From assembly GCA_963792365.1 (NCBI GenBank), contig CAWBVW010000004.1:434001-498000 (forward strand): a DNA stretch of 64,000 nucleotides. Reading direction: 5' to 3'. Both the position numbers and the translations under genes were made by a program. The notes under the pieces are model-generated. The model saw only the letters and a list, made by a program, of their open reading frames with translations, was not told the origin of the DNA and ran no database searches. Position 1 is the stretch's first letter, and every line of letters starts with the position of its first letter. This document shows, piece by piece, positions 1 through 8,207 of the stretch. This DNA comes from JAOUGY01 sp963792365 (lineage in GTDB: Bacteria; Actinomycetota; Acidimicrobiia; Spongiisociales; ZC4RG35).

Positions 1-358
1 CGAATCCCGCCTGATGACGCGACAGATGGACAGCCACCTCGTTGCCCGCCGTGAGCAGCTCGGGCAGATGCCAGGCGACCAGCAGGACGCCCGCCCATCC
101 GAGGGCAAAGCGGATCGCACGATATCGCGACGCATGGATCGGAGCCGATCGCTTCAAGTGAGACCCGGCGAGCGGCCCAGCCAGAGACACCGCCGATCCT
201 CGCAACGTCTCCTGCCAGGCGCGGCAGTCGTCGCAGCCGGTGAGATGAGCCTCCAGCGTCTCGAACTCGGTATCCTCGAGCTGGCCGTCAGCCAGTGCAG
301 AGATCGACTCTCGGGCGTCGGGACAGTCCATACGAACAAAGTCGTCTCGCTTGGTCAT
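1..358 (-). CDS. zf-HC2 anti-sigma-like membrane protein, partial (runs off left edge)
   Basis: Reading leftward from ATG 358 (or ATG 331) gives a frame open to the window edge. The first ~45 residues carry a zf-HC2 motif (HLTGCDDC after an acidic helix DARESISALADGQ), the zinc-binding anti-sigma fold that holds ECF sigma factors. A later hydrophobic stretch (FALGWAGVLLVAWHLP) is a likely membrane helix, so the protein would present the zinc finger to the cytoplasm. It is divergent from the ECF sigma gene, with start codons only about 28 bases apart, which is unusual because sigma/anti-sigma pairs are normally co-directional. Pairing with that sigma is inference. The C-terminus is missing. 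Confidence 0.6.
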   Translation of the reverse strand, partial: MTKRDDFVRMDCPDARESISALADGQLEDTEFETLEAHLTGCDDCRAWQETLRGSAVSLAGPLAGSHLKRSAPIHASRYRAIRFALGWAGVLLVAWHLPELLTAGNEVAVHLSRHQAGF

Positions 359-386
359 TTGGTTCCCCGGATGGGACACTCCGCCG

Positions 387-914
387 ATGGACGAACTGAC
401 GGCGCTGGCGTTGCGGGCCAAGGCGGGAGACCGATCCGCCCTCCAACGCTTCTTTGCGTTCACACGGCCGGATGTCGTCCGGCTGTGTTCGTATCTCGGC
501 CGTCCGTGCGACCCGGAGGACCTCACCCAGGAGACGTTCGAGCGAGCGCTCGGCTCGCTGCATCGGTTCCGCGGGGACGGTCCCGCACGAAGCTGGCTCT
601 TGTCCATCGCTCGTCGGGTGTGCGTCGACGCCACACGACGCCGGGGACGCCAGCGCCGCTTGGCCGAACGGGTCGGTGGACAGGCCGCGGAGCATCACAT
701 CGACGGGAGCTGGGTCGAGGTCACCGACATTCTCGGCCTGCTCGATGACGATCGTCGGGATGCTTTCGTACTCACGCAGTTCGTGGGTCTGTCATACGAG
801 GAGACCGCTTCGGTGCTCGACATCCCCATCGGGACCGTGCGATCGCACGTGGCGCGTGCGCGCGTGCAGCTGCTCGAGAACTCCGGAATCGCTCGTTCCA
901 CTCGCTCTGCCTGA
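387..914 (+). CDS. ECF-family RNA polymerase sigma factor
   Basis: 175 residues, the usual ECF size. Region 2 spans roughly residues 15-75, including the conserved DPEDLTQETFERAL segment and the downstream RSWLLSIARR helix. Region 4 lies at about 115-165, with an HTH reading LSYEETASVLDIPIGTVRSHVARAR. ATG 387 was chosen over an upstream TTG because the sigma-2 fold begins immediately (MDELTALALRAKAGD). It is followed by a copper chaperone gene and divergent from a zf-HC2 protein, so a copper or redox stress regulon is plausible but not shown. Confidence 0.85.
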   Translation: MDELTALALRAKAGDRSALQRFFAFTRPDVVRLCSYLGRPCDPEDLTQETFERALGSLHRFRGDGPARSWLLSIARRVCVDATRRRGRQRRLAERVGGQAAEHHIDGSWVEVTDILGLLDDDRRDAFVLTQFVGLSYEETASVLDIPIGTVRSHVARARVQLLENSGIARSTRSA

Positions 915-987
915 GCTCTGTCGGGAACTGGTGCGGTGTTCGGGGCGACATGTCTCACATGCACATTCGCCTCGTACTGGAGAGATG

Positions 988-1488
988 ATGAGATCGAGAA
1001 TCGCACTCCTCGTAGTGAGCGTCCTCGCGTTGGGACTCGGAGCCTGTCTGGGCGACGACGCCGGGCCGATCGTCGTGTCGGGCGACTGGCTTCGCACGAG
1101 CCCTGCCTCGGCCGAGAACGGCGCCGCCTACATGACCATCACCAGCGACGTAGACGACTCCCTGGTCGGCGCGTCGGTAGATCCATCGGTCGCCTCAACG
1201 GCCGAAGTCCACGCAACCGTGATGATGGAGGCGGATCCAGACGCCATGAGCGACGACTCGATGGAGGACGAAGCCATAGAGGGAATGGGCGCCATGACGA
1301 TGCAAGAGGTCGAGTCGATCGATCTTCCTGCCGGCGAGCCCGTCGTCCTCGAACCCGGCGGCTACCACATCATGCTTCTCGGCCTCACCGAGCCACTCGA
1401 GTCGGGAGCGGTCGTGGACATCACACTCACGTTCGCCAGCGGCGCCGAGCTCGTGGTACCCGTACAGGTGCGCGACGAAGCGCCCTGA
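988..1488 (+). CDS. PCu(A)C-type periplasmic copper chaperone lipoprotein
   Basis: A lipoprotein signal with lipobox LGLGAC (Cys20) is followed by a PCu(A)C (DUF461) domain. The Cu(I)-binding pattern is visible: His75 (AEVHAT), Met103/Met105 (AMTMQ) and the family hallmark GGYHIML with His127 and Met129. Between His75 and Met103 is an unusually acidic, Met-rich insert (EADPDAMSDDSMEDEAIEGMG) that could add weak metal ligands. Members pass Cu(I) to the CuA or CuB site of cytochrome oxidase, usually with Sco. A Sco gene lies in the converging operon at 2834-3415. ATG 988 sits 5 bases after GGAG; ATG 985 is the alternative. Confidence 0.85.
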   Translation: MRSRIALLVVSVLALGLGACLGDDAGPIVVSGDWLRTSPASAENGAAYMTITSDVDDSLVGASVDPSVASTAEVHATVMMEADPDAMSDDSMEDEAIEGMGAMTMQEVESIDLPAGEPVVLEPGGYHIMLLGLTEPLESGAVVDITLTFASGAELVVPVQVRDEAP

Positions 1489-1491
1489 TCC

Positions 1492-2481
1492 TCAGCCGGT
1501 CGCGCCCGGTCCCGACTGCTTGGGGGCCGGGCGCAACATCGACGCCACCTGGTGAAACAGCACGACCGTGGCGGCCGCGGCCACCACGGCGGTCACAGTC
1601 CGGTCGAGCGGCGGAATCGAGGTCGGAAGCAAGGCGCGAAACATCCAGTCTCTCCGGAGTACCGCCCATACCGTCAACAAGAGGGCCGGTGCGACCAGGG
1701 TCGTCAGCGGATCCGCCGTCGGTCTCCCGAGCCGCACGAACCCGAGGATCACGGCGATCAACGGCACCAACCAGAAGACAGGTGATGGTGCGGCCTCCGT
1801 GGGCAACGAAACGTACGCGGTGAACGCAACGACGCCGGCGGCAATGCCGAGAACGGCGAGCAAGATCGCCGTCGCCCTCCCTCGGCTCCTGCCGAAGGCC
1901 CATCCGCCGATCGCTCCAACCAGGGCGCCACCCAGCGGTCCGAACGGGTGCGGTGGTGAAACCCACGTCGATATCACCGTCACCGAGGTCGGCACGCCGT
2001 CGACAACTGCCGGAATGACCGCCTCGAGAATCTGATCGCCTGGTTCGGCCGCGGGCCGATCCTCGTTCATCCAGTGCGCGCGATGGTCGTGCCATGCGTA
2101 CGCCCCATCGTCGGCGACCTGTCTCCACTCGGGATCGGCGGCAGGGTCGGCACGGTCGGGCACGTCCGTCTCCCCATACCGGTCCTCGCTGAGGTAGGCG
2201 CTCGGAGCGTTGTCGTTCACCTCAACGACGCCGTCGGCTCCGAACCGGAGAAACGGCTCCCCGCGGTAGCCGACCACATCGACCGCGGTGCCAGACAAGA
2301 CCTCGAACTGGATGAATGCGTCGCCGCCGATCACGGCGATCTCGAGCCCATCGGCGGGAGGCTCGACCGCAACCACCTCGGTCTGGTAGTCGGTGGGACC
2401 GGCCGGGTCGGCATAAGCCGTCGATGGGAGCCCGAGCACGAGGGTCATGATCGCTCCGAGCAGGAGCAGCACCCGGGTCAC
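1492..2481 (-). CDS. Exported polytopic membrane protein of the copper/cytochrome operon, function unknown
   Basis: GTG 2481 overlaps the stop of the upstream cupredoxin gene as GTGA, so translation is probably coupled; an upstream ATG at 2529 is less likely. The protein (329 residues) starts with a signal peptide ending PSTAYA. A ~170-residue extracytoplasmic domain follows, with a histidine-rich patch WHDHRAHWM that could bind metal. The C-terminal half holds about five or six hydrophobic segments and a basic tail. I do not recognise the family. As last gene of a cytochrome c / Sco / cupredoxin operon, a role in copper handling or oxidase assembly is a reasonable inference. Confidence 0.75.
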   Translation of the reverse strand: MTRVLLLLGAIMTLVLGLPSTAYADPAGPTDYQTEVVAVEPPADGLEIAVIGGDAFIQFEVLSGTAVDVVGYRGEPFLRFGADGVVEVNDNAPSAYLSEDRYGETDVPDRADPAADPEWRQVADDGAYAWHDHRAHWMNEDRPAAEPGDQILEAVIPAVVDGVPTSVTVISTWVSPPHPFGPLGGALVGAIGGWAFGRSRGRATAILLAVLGIAAGVVAFTAYVSLPTEAAPSPVFWLVPLIAVILGFVRLGRPTADPLTTLVAPALLLTVWAVLRRDWMFRALLPTSIPPLDRTVTAVVAAAATVVLFHQVASMLRPAPKQSGPGATG

Positions 2482-2837
2482 GATTCGGTGACCACCAACT
2501 CGATCTCGCCGCTGGGATGCACGGTGCATTCACCGATGAAGGTACCGGCGGACGCAAACCGTTGACGCAGTGTCTCGCCGGCACCCACGAAGAACGGTCC
2601 AACGAGATGCCCCCGATCGTCCTCATTCACGATCTCGATCACCTCCCCCACAGACACCGTCAGCTCTGCAGGCAGGATCTCGAGGGGCTCCCCGGCGTCC
2701 AGTGCCTCGCCTGCACCCGCGGGAATCATGAAGAGGTAGTCGGCCGGTCCAGAGCCTCCACCATCTACGAACAGCGAGTCGGGCCCGCCACAAGCCGTGG
2801 TGAGGAGGATCATCAGCGCGGCTGCAACGAGTCTCAT
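2478..2837 (-). CDS. Cupredoxin-like lipoprotein
   Basis: 119 residues with lipobox LLTTAC (Cys16). The remainder looks like a plastocyanin-type cupredoxin: a beta-rich domain with His77 in DDRGHLVGPFFV and Cys104 and His107 in GTFIGECTVHPSG. This gives the H...C..H ligand set of type 1 copper sites; the usual distal Met is not obvious. It would be an anchored electron carrier or copper store outside the membrane. The ATG overlaps the Sco stop as ATGA and its own stop overlaps the next GTG, placing it in the middle of a four-gene coupled operon. Confidence 0.75.
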   Translation of the reverse strand: MRLVAAALMILLTTACGGPDSLFVDGGGSGPADYLFMIPAGAGEALDAGEPLEILPAELTVSVGEVIEIVNEDDRGHLVGPFFVGAGETLRQRFASAGTFIGECTVHPSGEIELVVTES

Positions 2838-3415
2838 GCGGTCCTCAGCAGCAGCTCGAGGTCGGCGGCCAGGTCGTCGATCGTGGTACCGAACGGCCAG
2901 GTGACGAGGAGTCGCCCTTCGTCATCGACGGCGTAGAGCGAACCCGTGTGCGTGACCTCGACATCGCCGTCGTCGGCCACCGTCACGTCGTATGCCACGC
3001 CGAAGGCCACTGCAGCTGCGCGGAGGTCGGCATCCTCGACAGTTCGCAGGGCATGGGCCTCCGGCATGAAGGACTGCACGTAGCGGGTGACGACGTCATC
3101 GGTGTCCCGGCCTGGATCGACTGTCGCCATTGCGAGATCGACCCGATCTGCCTCATCGCCGAGCCGCGCCAGCGCCGTGCGCGTGTCCGCAAGCGTTGTG
3201 GGACACACATCCGGGCACGCTGTGTACCCGAAGTAGACGAGAAGCAGACCACCATCTTCGGCCCGGAACACGAACCGATCGCCACCTCGGCTGACATCGG
3301 GGAGCCCGATCTCGCCGACGAGCGGCGTCGGTTCTCTCACGAAGCCTGAGAGCTCCCGCTGCGCGCATCCACCGAGCAGCAGCGCGGCGACCACGACCAC
3401 GGTCCAGATCCTCAC
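2834..3415 (-). CDS. SCO1/SenC-type cytochrome oxidase copper chaperone
   Basis: 193 residues from GTG 3415, which overlaps the cytochrome c stop as GTGA. An N-terminal lipoprotein signal ends at Cys17 (LLLGGC). The thioredoxin-like domain has the Sco copper motif CPDVC (Cys67, Cys71) in YFGYTACPDVCPTTL and the conserved distal His156 in VTHTGSLYAVD. These three residues bind copper in Sco proteins, which mature the CuA centre of cytochrome c oxidase. With the cytochrome c and PCu(A)C genes around it, oxidase assembly is the likely role. A longer open frame extends upstream but lies inside the cytochrome gene. Confidence 0.88.
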   Translation of the reverse strand: MRIWTVVVVAALLLGGCAQRELSGFVREPTPLVGEIGLPDVSRGGDRFVFRAEDGGLLLVYFGYTACPDVCPTTLADTRTALARLGDEADRVDLAMATVDPGRDTDDVVTRYVQSFMPEAHALRTVEDADLRAAAVAFGVAYDVTVADDGDVEVTHTGSLYAVDDEGRLLVTWPFGTTIDDLAADLELLLRTA

Positions 3416-3777
3416 GAGGCCAGCTCCGAGATGTAGGCGACCACCGCGTCGATCTGCTCGTCGGATAGCGAGTTCTGCGGCATCCTGGTGGTGTATCCGG
3501 CAACGATCTCGGCACCGGGCTCTTGGATCGAGCGGCGCAGATAGGCCTCGTCGGCGACCACGACGGAACCGTCCTCGAGCTCGACTTCGGACCCTGCCAA
3601 GTCGAGCCACTCGGGACCCACCCCGCCTTCTCCGTTCGAGCCGTGGCAAGCAGAGCATCCATTCGAGCGGGCGACCTCTCGCCCTTCGGCAGCGGCAGGA
3701 GAGAGGTCCGAACTCCCCGATCCGCACGCACCCAACCCCACGAGGCAAACGGCGAGCAGCACCCTACGAACAGTCAT
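3412..3777 (-). CDS. Class I c-type cytochrome lipoprotein
   Basis: 121 residues from ATG 3777. Lipobox VGLGAC (Cys18) follows a short hydrophobic signal. A single haem-binding CSACH motif (Cys41, Cys44, His45) and a likely axial Met99 in YTTRMPQNSLSDEQ define a small soluble cytochrome c domain tethered to the membrane. The C-terminal helix (QIDAVVAYISEL) is typical of class I cytochromes. First gene of the four-gene overlapping operon. The domain resembles the cytochrome module fused to some CuA subunits, so it may donate electrons to a terminal oxidase encoded elsewhere. Confidence 0.85.
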   Translation of the reverse strand: MTVRRVLLAVCLVGLGACGSGSSDLSPAAAEGREVARSNGCSACHGSNGEGGVGPEWLDLAGSEVELEDGSVVVADEAYLRRSIQEPGAEIVAGYTTRMPQNSLSDEQIDAVVAYISELAS

Positions 3778-3880
3778 ACACATCATGTCGATCGCAGCAT
3801 GCCCCCAGTTCCCGAAGGGGTCCAAGTTCGGAACCCGGCCCGGCCGCCGGCGAGATCCAAGGTGGAGTCGTGCATCCCGC

Positions 3881-5068
3881 CTACGTGATGATGCGGCCAC
3901 CCGAGAAGACGGTGCGGGCGTGATCGTCCCAGAGCACCGATGGGTCATCGAAAGGATTCCGGTCGAACATCACGAGGTCCGCCGGGAGACCCGCTCCGAT
4001 CCGACCGAGGTCGGGACGCTGGATGATCTCGGCGTTGATCGAAGTCGCCGATCGCAACATCTCAAGGGGAGAGTCGATCTCCGATCGGATCCTGAACTCC
4101 AGGAGCTGATCGTTCTCGAGCTGGCCCATGAGATCCGTCCCGAATCCGACCGGAATCGAATGTGATCTCGCGATCTCGAGCGACTGAAACCCCGCAGCCA
4201 GCACCTCTGCGTTCTTCCGCTGTCCGACCTCCGACAGCCCCACCTCATCGACCCGCCGCCGCATGGCGTCATAGGTGACCAGCGTAGGGACGAGATACGC
4301 GCCGGTCGCCGCCATGGCGGCCGCCGACTCGTCGTCCAGCAGGTTGCCGTGTTCGATCGTGCGCACCCCGTTCTCGACGGAATGGACGATCGCCTGAGGC
4401 GAGTACGCATGCGCCGCAACGTAGCTTCCTCGTCGGCCGGCTTCATCGACAGCGGCCCGAACCTCCTCGCCGGAGTACTGCGGCACCCGGATCGGGTCGG
4501 TGGGCGAAACGACACCGCCCGACGTCATGATCTTGATGGCGTGGGCTCCCGTTCGGAATCTCTCGCGGACCGCCCTGCGAACGGCATCGACGCCGTCGAC
4601 GACCTCCCCGACCACCGAGCAGCAGACATCGATTCCGCGATCTGCGGGACGCGGATCGGCGTGTCCGCCGGTCTGCGACAGGGCCTTCCCCGTGAAGAGA
4701 TAGCGCGGGCCGTCGACCAGCCCGGCTTCGATCGCCTGTTGCAAACCGATGTCACCGCCCGCAACATCGCGGATCGTGGTGAAGCCCCGTCGGAGCGCCG
4801 CTTCCAGGCGCCGACCACCCGCCAGGGCGACGAAGCTCAAGGGCGTCCCTTCCAGGTCGAGCAGGTCCAGCCCGACGCCATAGGCGTGGCAGTGGGCGTC
4901 GATCAACCCTGGAGTGACCACAGATCCCGATGCCTCGACCACCTTCGAGTCCGCCGGTGGGGAGCCACCGATCTCGGCGACCACACCGTCGACGAGATGA
5001 AGGTCCGCCTCGACGAGTTCCTCTGACTCGCCGTCGAACACCAGGGCGTCGACGATCGAGATCCTCAT
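3881..5068 (-). CDS. Metal-dependent amidohydrolase (imidazolonepropionase-like)
   Basis: 395 residues from ATG 5068. The amidohydrolase fold is clear: N-terminal beta domain ending VVTPGLIDAHCHA (HxH metal site), KIMTSGG in the middle, then AAHAYSP and RTIEHGN (metal and catalytic His) and VGFGTDLMG (catalytic Asp). It fits the group of cyclic imide, dipeptide and imidazolone hydrolases, and substrate cannot be read from sequence. It follows an ALDH7 gene with only 7 bases between them, so both probably act on one catabolic route, perhaps of an amino-acid-derived compound. Confidence 0.82.
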   Translation of the reverse strand: MRISIVDALVFDGESEELVEADLHLVDGVVAEIGGSPPADSKVVEASGSVVTPGLIDAHCHAYGVGLDLLDLEGTPLSFVALAGGRRLEAALRRGFTTIRDVAGGDIGLQQAIEAGLVDGPRYLFTGKALSQTGGHADPRPADRGIDVCCSVVGEVVDGVDAVRRAVRERFRTGAHAIKIMTSGGVVSPTDPIRVPQYSGEEVRAAVDEAGRRGSYVAAHAYSPQAIVHSVENGVRTIEHGNLLDDESAAAMAATGAYLVPTLVTYDAMRRRVDEVGLSEVGQRKNAEVLAAGFQSLEIARSHSIPVGFGTDLMGQLENDQLLEFRIRSEIDSPLEMLRSATSINAEIIQRPDLGRIGAGLPADLVMFDRNPFDDPSVLWDDHARTVFSGGRIIT

Positions 5069-5075
5069 TTGGGGC

Positions 5076-6587
5076 TCACCCAAAGCTGAGCCCTTGGGCG
5101 AGCGGAAGGTCGTCACCCCAGTTGATCGTGGTCGTTTGGCGCCGCATGTATGCCTTCCAGGCATCGGATCCGGCCTCACGACCTCCACCCGTCTCCTTCT
5201 CACCTCCGAACGCCCCACCGATCTCCGCACCCGAGGTGCCGATGTTGACGTTGGCGATGCCGCAGTCGGATCCGAGATGAGACAAGAACCGTTCAGCGCT
5301 GCGGAGCGAATCGGTGAAGATGGCGGACGAGAGCCCCTGCTTGACGCCGTTCTGCACGGCGATCGCTTCGTCGAGACTTCCGACACGGATGACCCAGAGG
5401 ATCGGGGCGAAGGTCTCCTCTTGGATGATGGCAGCGTCCTTGCCGATCTCGACGATGGTTGGTTCAACGAAGTTGCCGTCCCGATCGAGGGCGCTGCCTC
5501 CCGTGAGCACGACGCCACCCTGATCCGAGGCCGCCCGCAATGCCGCTTGGAACGCATCGATGGCGCGATGATGAACCAGCGGCCCCATTAGCGTGGCGCC
5601 GTCCATCGGATCACCGACCGGTACCGACTGGTAGGCCTTCACCAGGCGTTCGGTCATCTCGTCGGCGATGGACTCGTGGACGATGAGTCGTCGCAGGGAC
5701 GTGCACCTCTGGCCGGCAGTTCCCACCGCGGCGAACAGGACGGCGCGGACGGCGAGTTCGATGTCGGCGTCGTCCATCACGCTGATGGCATTGTTGCCGC
5801 CGAGCTCGAGGATGCTGCGTCCGAGGCGGCTGGCGACCGCCGGCCCCACCTCTTTTCCCATCCGGATCGAACCGGTGGCGGAGATGAGCGGCAGGCGTTC
5901 GTCACCCACCATGAGCTCCCCGATGTCGCGGGCACCCACGGCGAGATTGAACACACCCTCGAACCCGGAGCCTTCCATCACCGAAGCCGCAATGCGAGTG
6001 ACCGCGATCGCTGTGAGTGGAGTGAGCTCTGACGGCTTCCACACACACGTGTCACCACACACGGCGGCGATCGTGGAGTTCCAGCTCCACACCGCAACCG
6101 GGAAGTTGAAAGCCGAGATGATTCCGACCGGACCGAGCGGGTGCCACTGCTCGTACATTCTGTGGAGCGGGCGTTCGCTCGCCATCGTCAGGCCGTACAG
6201 CTGTCTCGAGAGCCCCACGGCGAAGTCACAGATGTCGATCATCTCCTGGACCTCGCCGATCCCCTCGGCGTGGATCTTGCCCATCTCCAGGGTCACGAGG
6301 GCACCGAGCTCGTCCCGCTTCTCACGCAGAGCGTTGCCGAGGAGGCGCACGTACTCGCCACGCTTGGGCGCAGGGAGCATCCTCCACCGCTCGAAGGTCT
6401 CCGCCGCCGAGCGGGCCACCTGGTCGTATTGCTCGGGGGTGGCCTGAGCGACCGTGGCGATGATCTCGCCGGTCGCCGGGTTCTCGACCTCGATCACCGG
6501 TCCGATCGGGTCGAGCCACTCACCGGCATAGGCACCGGGGTTGTGGTCGATCAGACCCAACGAAGCGAAGACTTGATCACGGGTCAC
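5076..6587 (-). CDS. ALDH7 (antiquitin) family aldehyde dehydrogenase
   Basis: 503 residues, full length. GTG 6587 is preceded by GGAGG at good spacing; the longer upstream frame has no support. Catalytic residues are in place: Asn161 (SAFNFPV), Glu261 (LELGGNN) and Cys295 (GTAGQRCTS). The C-terminal signature GAEIGGAFGGEKETGGG, followed by REAGSDAWKAYMRRQT, is characteristic of ALDH7/antiquitin, which oxidises alpha-aminoadipic semialdehyde (piperideine-6-carboxylate) in lysine catabolism. Other semialdehyde substrates are possible. It shares a transcription unit with the amidohydrolase, and the aldo-keto reductase gene lies about 90 bases upstream on the same strand. Confidence 0.85.
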   Translation of the reverse strand: MTRDQVFASLGLIDHNPGAYAGEWLDPIGPVIEVENPATGEIIATVAQATPEQYDQVARSAAETFERWRMLPAPKRGEYVRLLGNALREKRDELGALVTLEMGKIHAEGIGEVQEMIDICDFAVGLSRQLYGLTMASERPLHRMYEQWHPLGPVGIISAFNFPVAVWSWNSTIAAVCGDTCVWKPSELTPLTAIAVTRIAASVMEGSGFEGVFNLAVGARDIGELMVGDERLPLISATGSIRMGKEVGPAVASRLGRSILELGGNNAISVMDDADIELAVRAVLFAAVGTAGQRCTSLRRLIVHESIADEMTERLVKAYQSVPVGDPMDGATLMGPLVHHRAIDAFQAALRAASDQGGVVLTGGSALDRDGNFVEPTIVEIGKDAAIIQEETFAPILWVIRVGSLDEAIAVQNGVKQGLSSAIFTDSLRSAERFLSHLGSDCGIANVNIGTSGAEIGGAFGGEKETGGGREAGSDAWKAYMRRQTTTINWGDDLPLAQGLSFG

Positions 6588-6676
6588 GGTGTCCTCCAAC
6601 GGGTTCGAGGGCGCCAGTGGGCGCACACATCCGATTGTACGTACGTCGACGGCCGGCCACAGGTGCCGCCATCGCG

Positions 6677-7636
6677 TCAGAAGATGGCGTCGAGACGTTC
6701 GAGATGTTCGGCCTCGAGGGCGTCCAGTACGTCGAGAGCCTTCATGTTCTCCTCGACCTGCGAGACCCTGCTCGCACCGGTGATCACCGTCGAGACGTTG
6801 GGGTTCGAGGCGCACCATGCGAGTGCCAGCTGGGCTGGCGTGCAGTCGAGTTCAGATGCCAACTCCACGAGTTTCTTCACCTTGCGCATCGTCTTCTCGT
6901 TCGACACGACCTCCTCGAGCCAGGTCTCGACCTTGGCTCGCGAGTCCTCGGGGACGCCGTCGAGGTACTTGCCCGTGAGAATGCCGGACGCAAGCGGGCT
7001 CCAGATCGTGGTTCCCAGCCCGATGTCTTCGTAGAGGCGGGCGTATTCCTTCTCGACTCGGTGGCGATGCAAGAGGTTGTACTGGGGTTGCTCCATTTGC
7101 GGCTTGCGGAGATGGTGCCGCTCGGCGATCTCATAGGCGGCCCTGATCTCGTCTGCGGACCACTCCGACGTTCCCCAGTAGTGCGCCCGGCCCGACGCGA
7201 CGATGTCGGACATCGCCCAGACGGTCTCCTCGATCGGGGTGTCGGGATCAGGACGATGACAGTAGATCAGATCGACGTGATCGAGCCGGAGTCGCTCGAG
7301 CGATAGGTCCACCGACTCCATGAGGTACTTCCGATTGAGGGTGTTGCGGAAGTTGACGTCGTCCTCGATGCCCCAGAAGAACTTCGTGGACACGAGGTAC
7401 GAATGTCGCGGCCAGCACATTTCCTCGAGGGCCGCTCCCATGATCCGTTCCGATGCGCCTGCCGCATATACCTCTGCGTTGTCGAAGAAGTTCACGCCGG
7501 CGTCGCGGGCAGCGGTCATGCACTCCATCGAGGCGTCGAGGTCCATCTGGTTGCTGAACGTGACCCAGGAACCAAACGAGAGAACGCTCACCTTGACGCC
7601 GGCATCACCGAGCCGGCGGTATTCCATGTCTGCCAT
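6677..7636 (-). CDS. Aldo/keto reductase (voltage-gated K+ channel beta-subunit-like)
   Basis: 319 residues from ATG 7636, behind AGGACG. The AKR catalytic tetrad is present: Asp52 and Tyr57 (FDNAEVY), Lys85 (VSTKFFWG) and His127 (LIYCHRPD). The tail motif STVITGASRVSQVEENMKAL binds NADPH phosphate. The FDNAEVYAAGASER segment and overall length match the AKR6/YghZ branch, soluble NADPH-dependent reductases of aldehydes and ketones. The substrate is unknown. It is followed on the same strand by the ALDH7 gene; one pathway using both reduction and oxidation of an aldehyde is possible. Confidence 0.85.
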   Translation of the reverse strand: MADMEYRRLGDAGVKVSVLSFGSWVTFSNQMDLDASMECMTAARDAGVNFFDNAEVYAAGASERIMGAALEEMCWPRHSYLVSTKFFWGIEDDVNFRNTLNRKYLMESVDLSLERLRLDHVDLIYCHRPDPDTPIEETVWAMSDIVASGRAHYWGTSEWSADEIRAAYEIAERHHLRKPQMEQPQYNLLHRHRVEKEYARLYEDIGLGTTIWSPLASGILTGKYLDGVPEDSRAKVETWLEEVVSNEKTMRKVKKLVELASELDCTPAQLALAWCASNPNVSTVITGASRVSQVEENMKALDVLDALEAEHLERLDAIF

Positions 7637-7747
7637 TACGTCCTTTCGGCGGCCGTCTTGGACCCGACGACGGTCGGTCCGCAGACGGAGCGAGTTCTGT
7701 GGGCGGTAGTCCGCCAAAATGGCGGACGTAAACCCTGGGTTCGGGGT

Positions 7748-8128
7748 TCAGCGGGTGGCGATGGATTCGATCTCGACCAGGTACTGGGGGGCCGGGAGGG
7801 CTCCTGCCTGGATGGTCGAACGCGCCGGCGGGTCGGCCGTGAAGTACGAGCCGTACTCGGTGTTCACGGCTGCGAAGTCGTCGATGTCCTTCAGGAAGAT
7901 GGTGGTCTTCACGAGGTCGTCGTAGCCGAGTCCGAGATCACCGAGGATGCGGCCGATGTTGTCCATGACCAGACGGGCCTGATTCACCACGTCGTCCGGC
8001 GTGGGACCGCCGGCAGGGTCGATGGCAACCTGGCCGGAGATGAAAACGAATCCGTTTGCCTCCACGGCTACCGAATAGGGCCCCAGCGGTGCGGGCGCGC
8101 TCGTGAGGGTGGGCACGGTCTTGGGCAC
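7748..8128 (-). CDS. RidA/YjgF/YER057c family enamine/imine deaminase
   Basis: 126 residues from GTG 8128, with GAGGAG just upstream. The family pattern is complete: APLGPYSVAVEANGFVFISGQ near the N-terminus and the catalytic Arg103 in ADPPARSTIQAGALP. RidA proteins are trimeric and hydrolyse reactive enamine/imine intermediates released by PLP enzymes such as threonine dehydratase. The gene stands alone on this strand between the aldo-keto reductase and an Fe-S carrier gene. Confidence 0.88.
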   Translation of the reverse strand: MPKTVPTLTSAPAPLGPYSVAVEANGFVFISGQVAIDPAGGPTPDDVVNQARLVMDNIGRILGDLGLGYDDLVKTTIFLKDIDDFAAVNTEYGSYFTADPPARSTIQAGALPAPQYLVEIESIATR

Positions 8129-8207
8129 GGTTTCTCCTCGTAGATCGAAATCCGAGGGTAGCTCTCCGGGCGTGGCTGCCCGAGCGGTCAGCGAATCAAG
8201 CGTGCCG

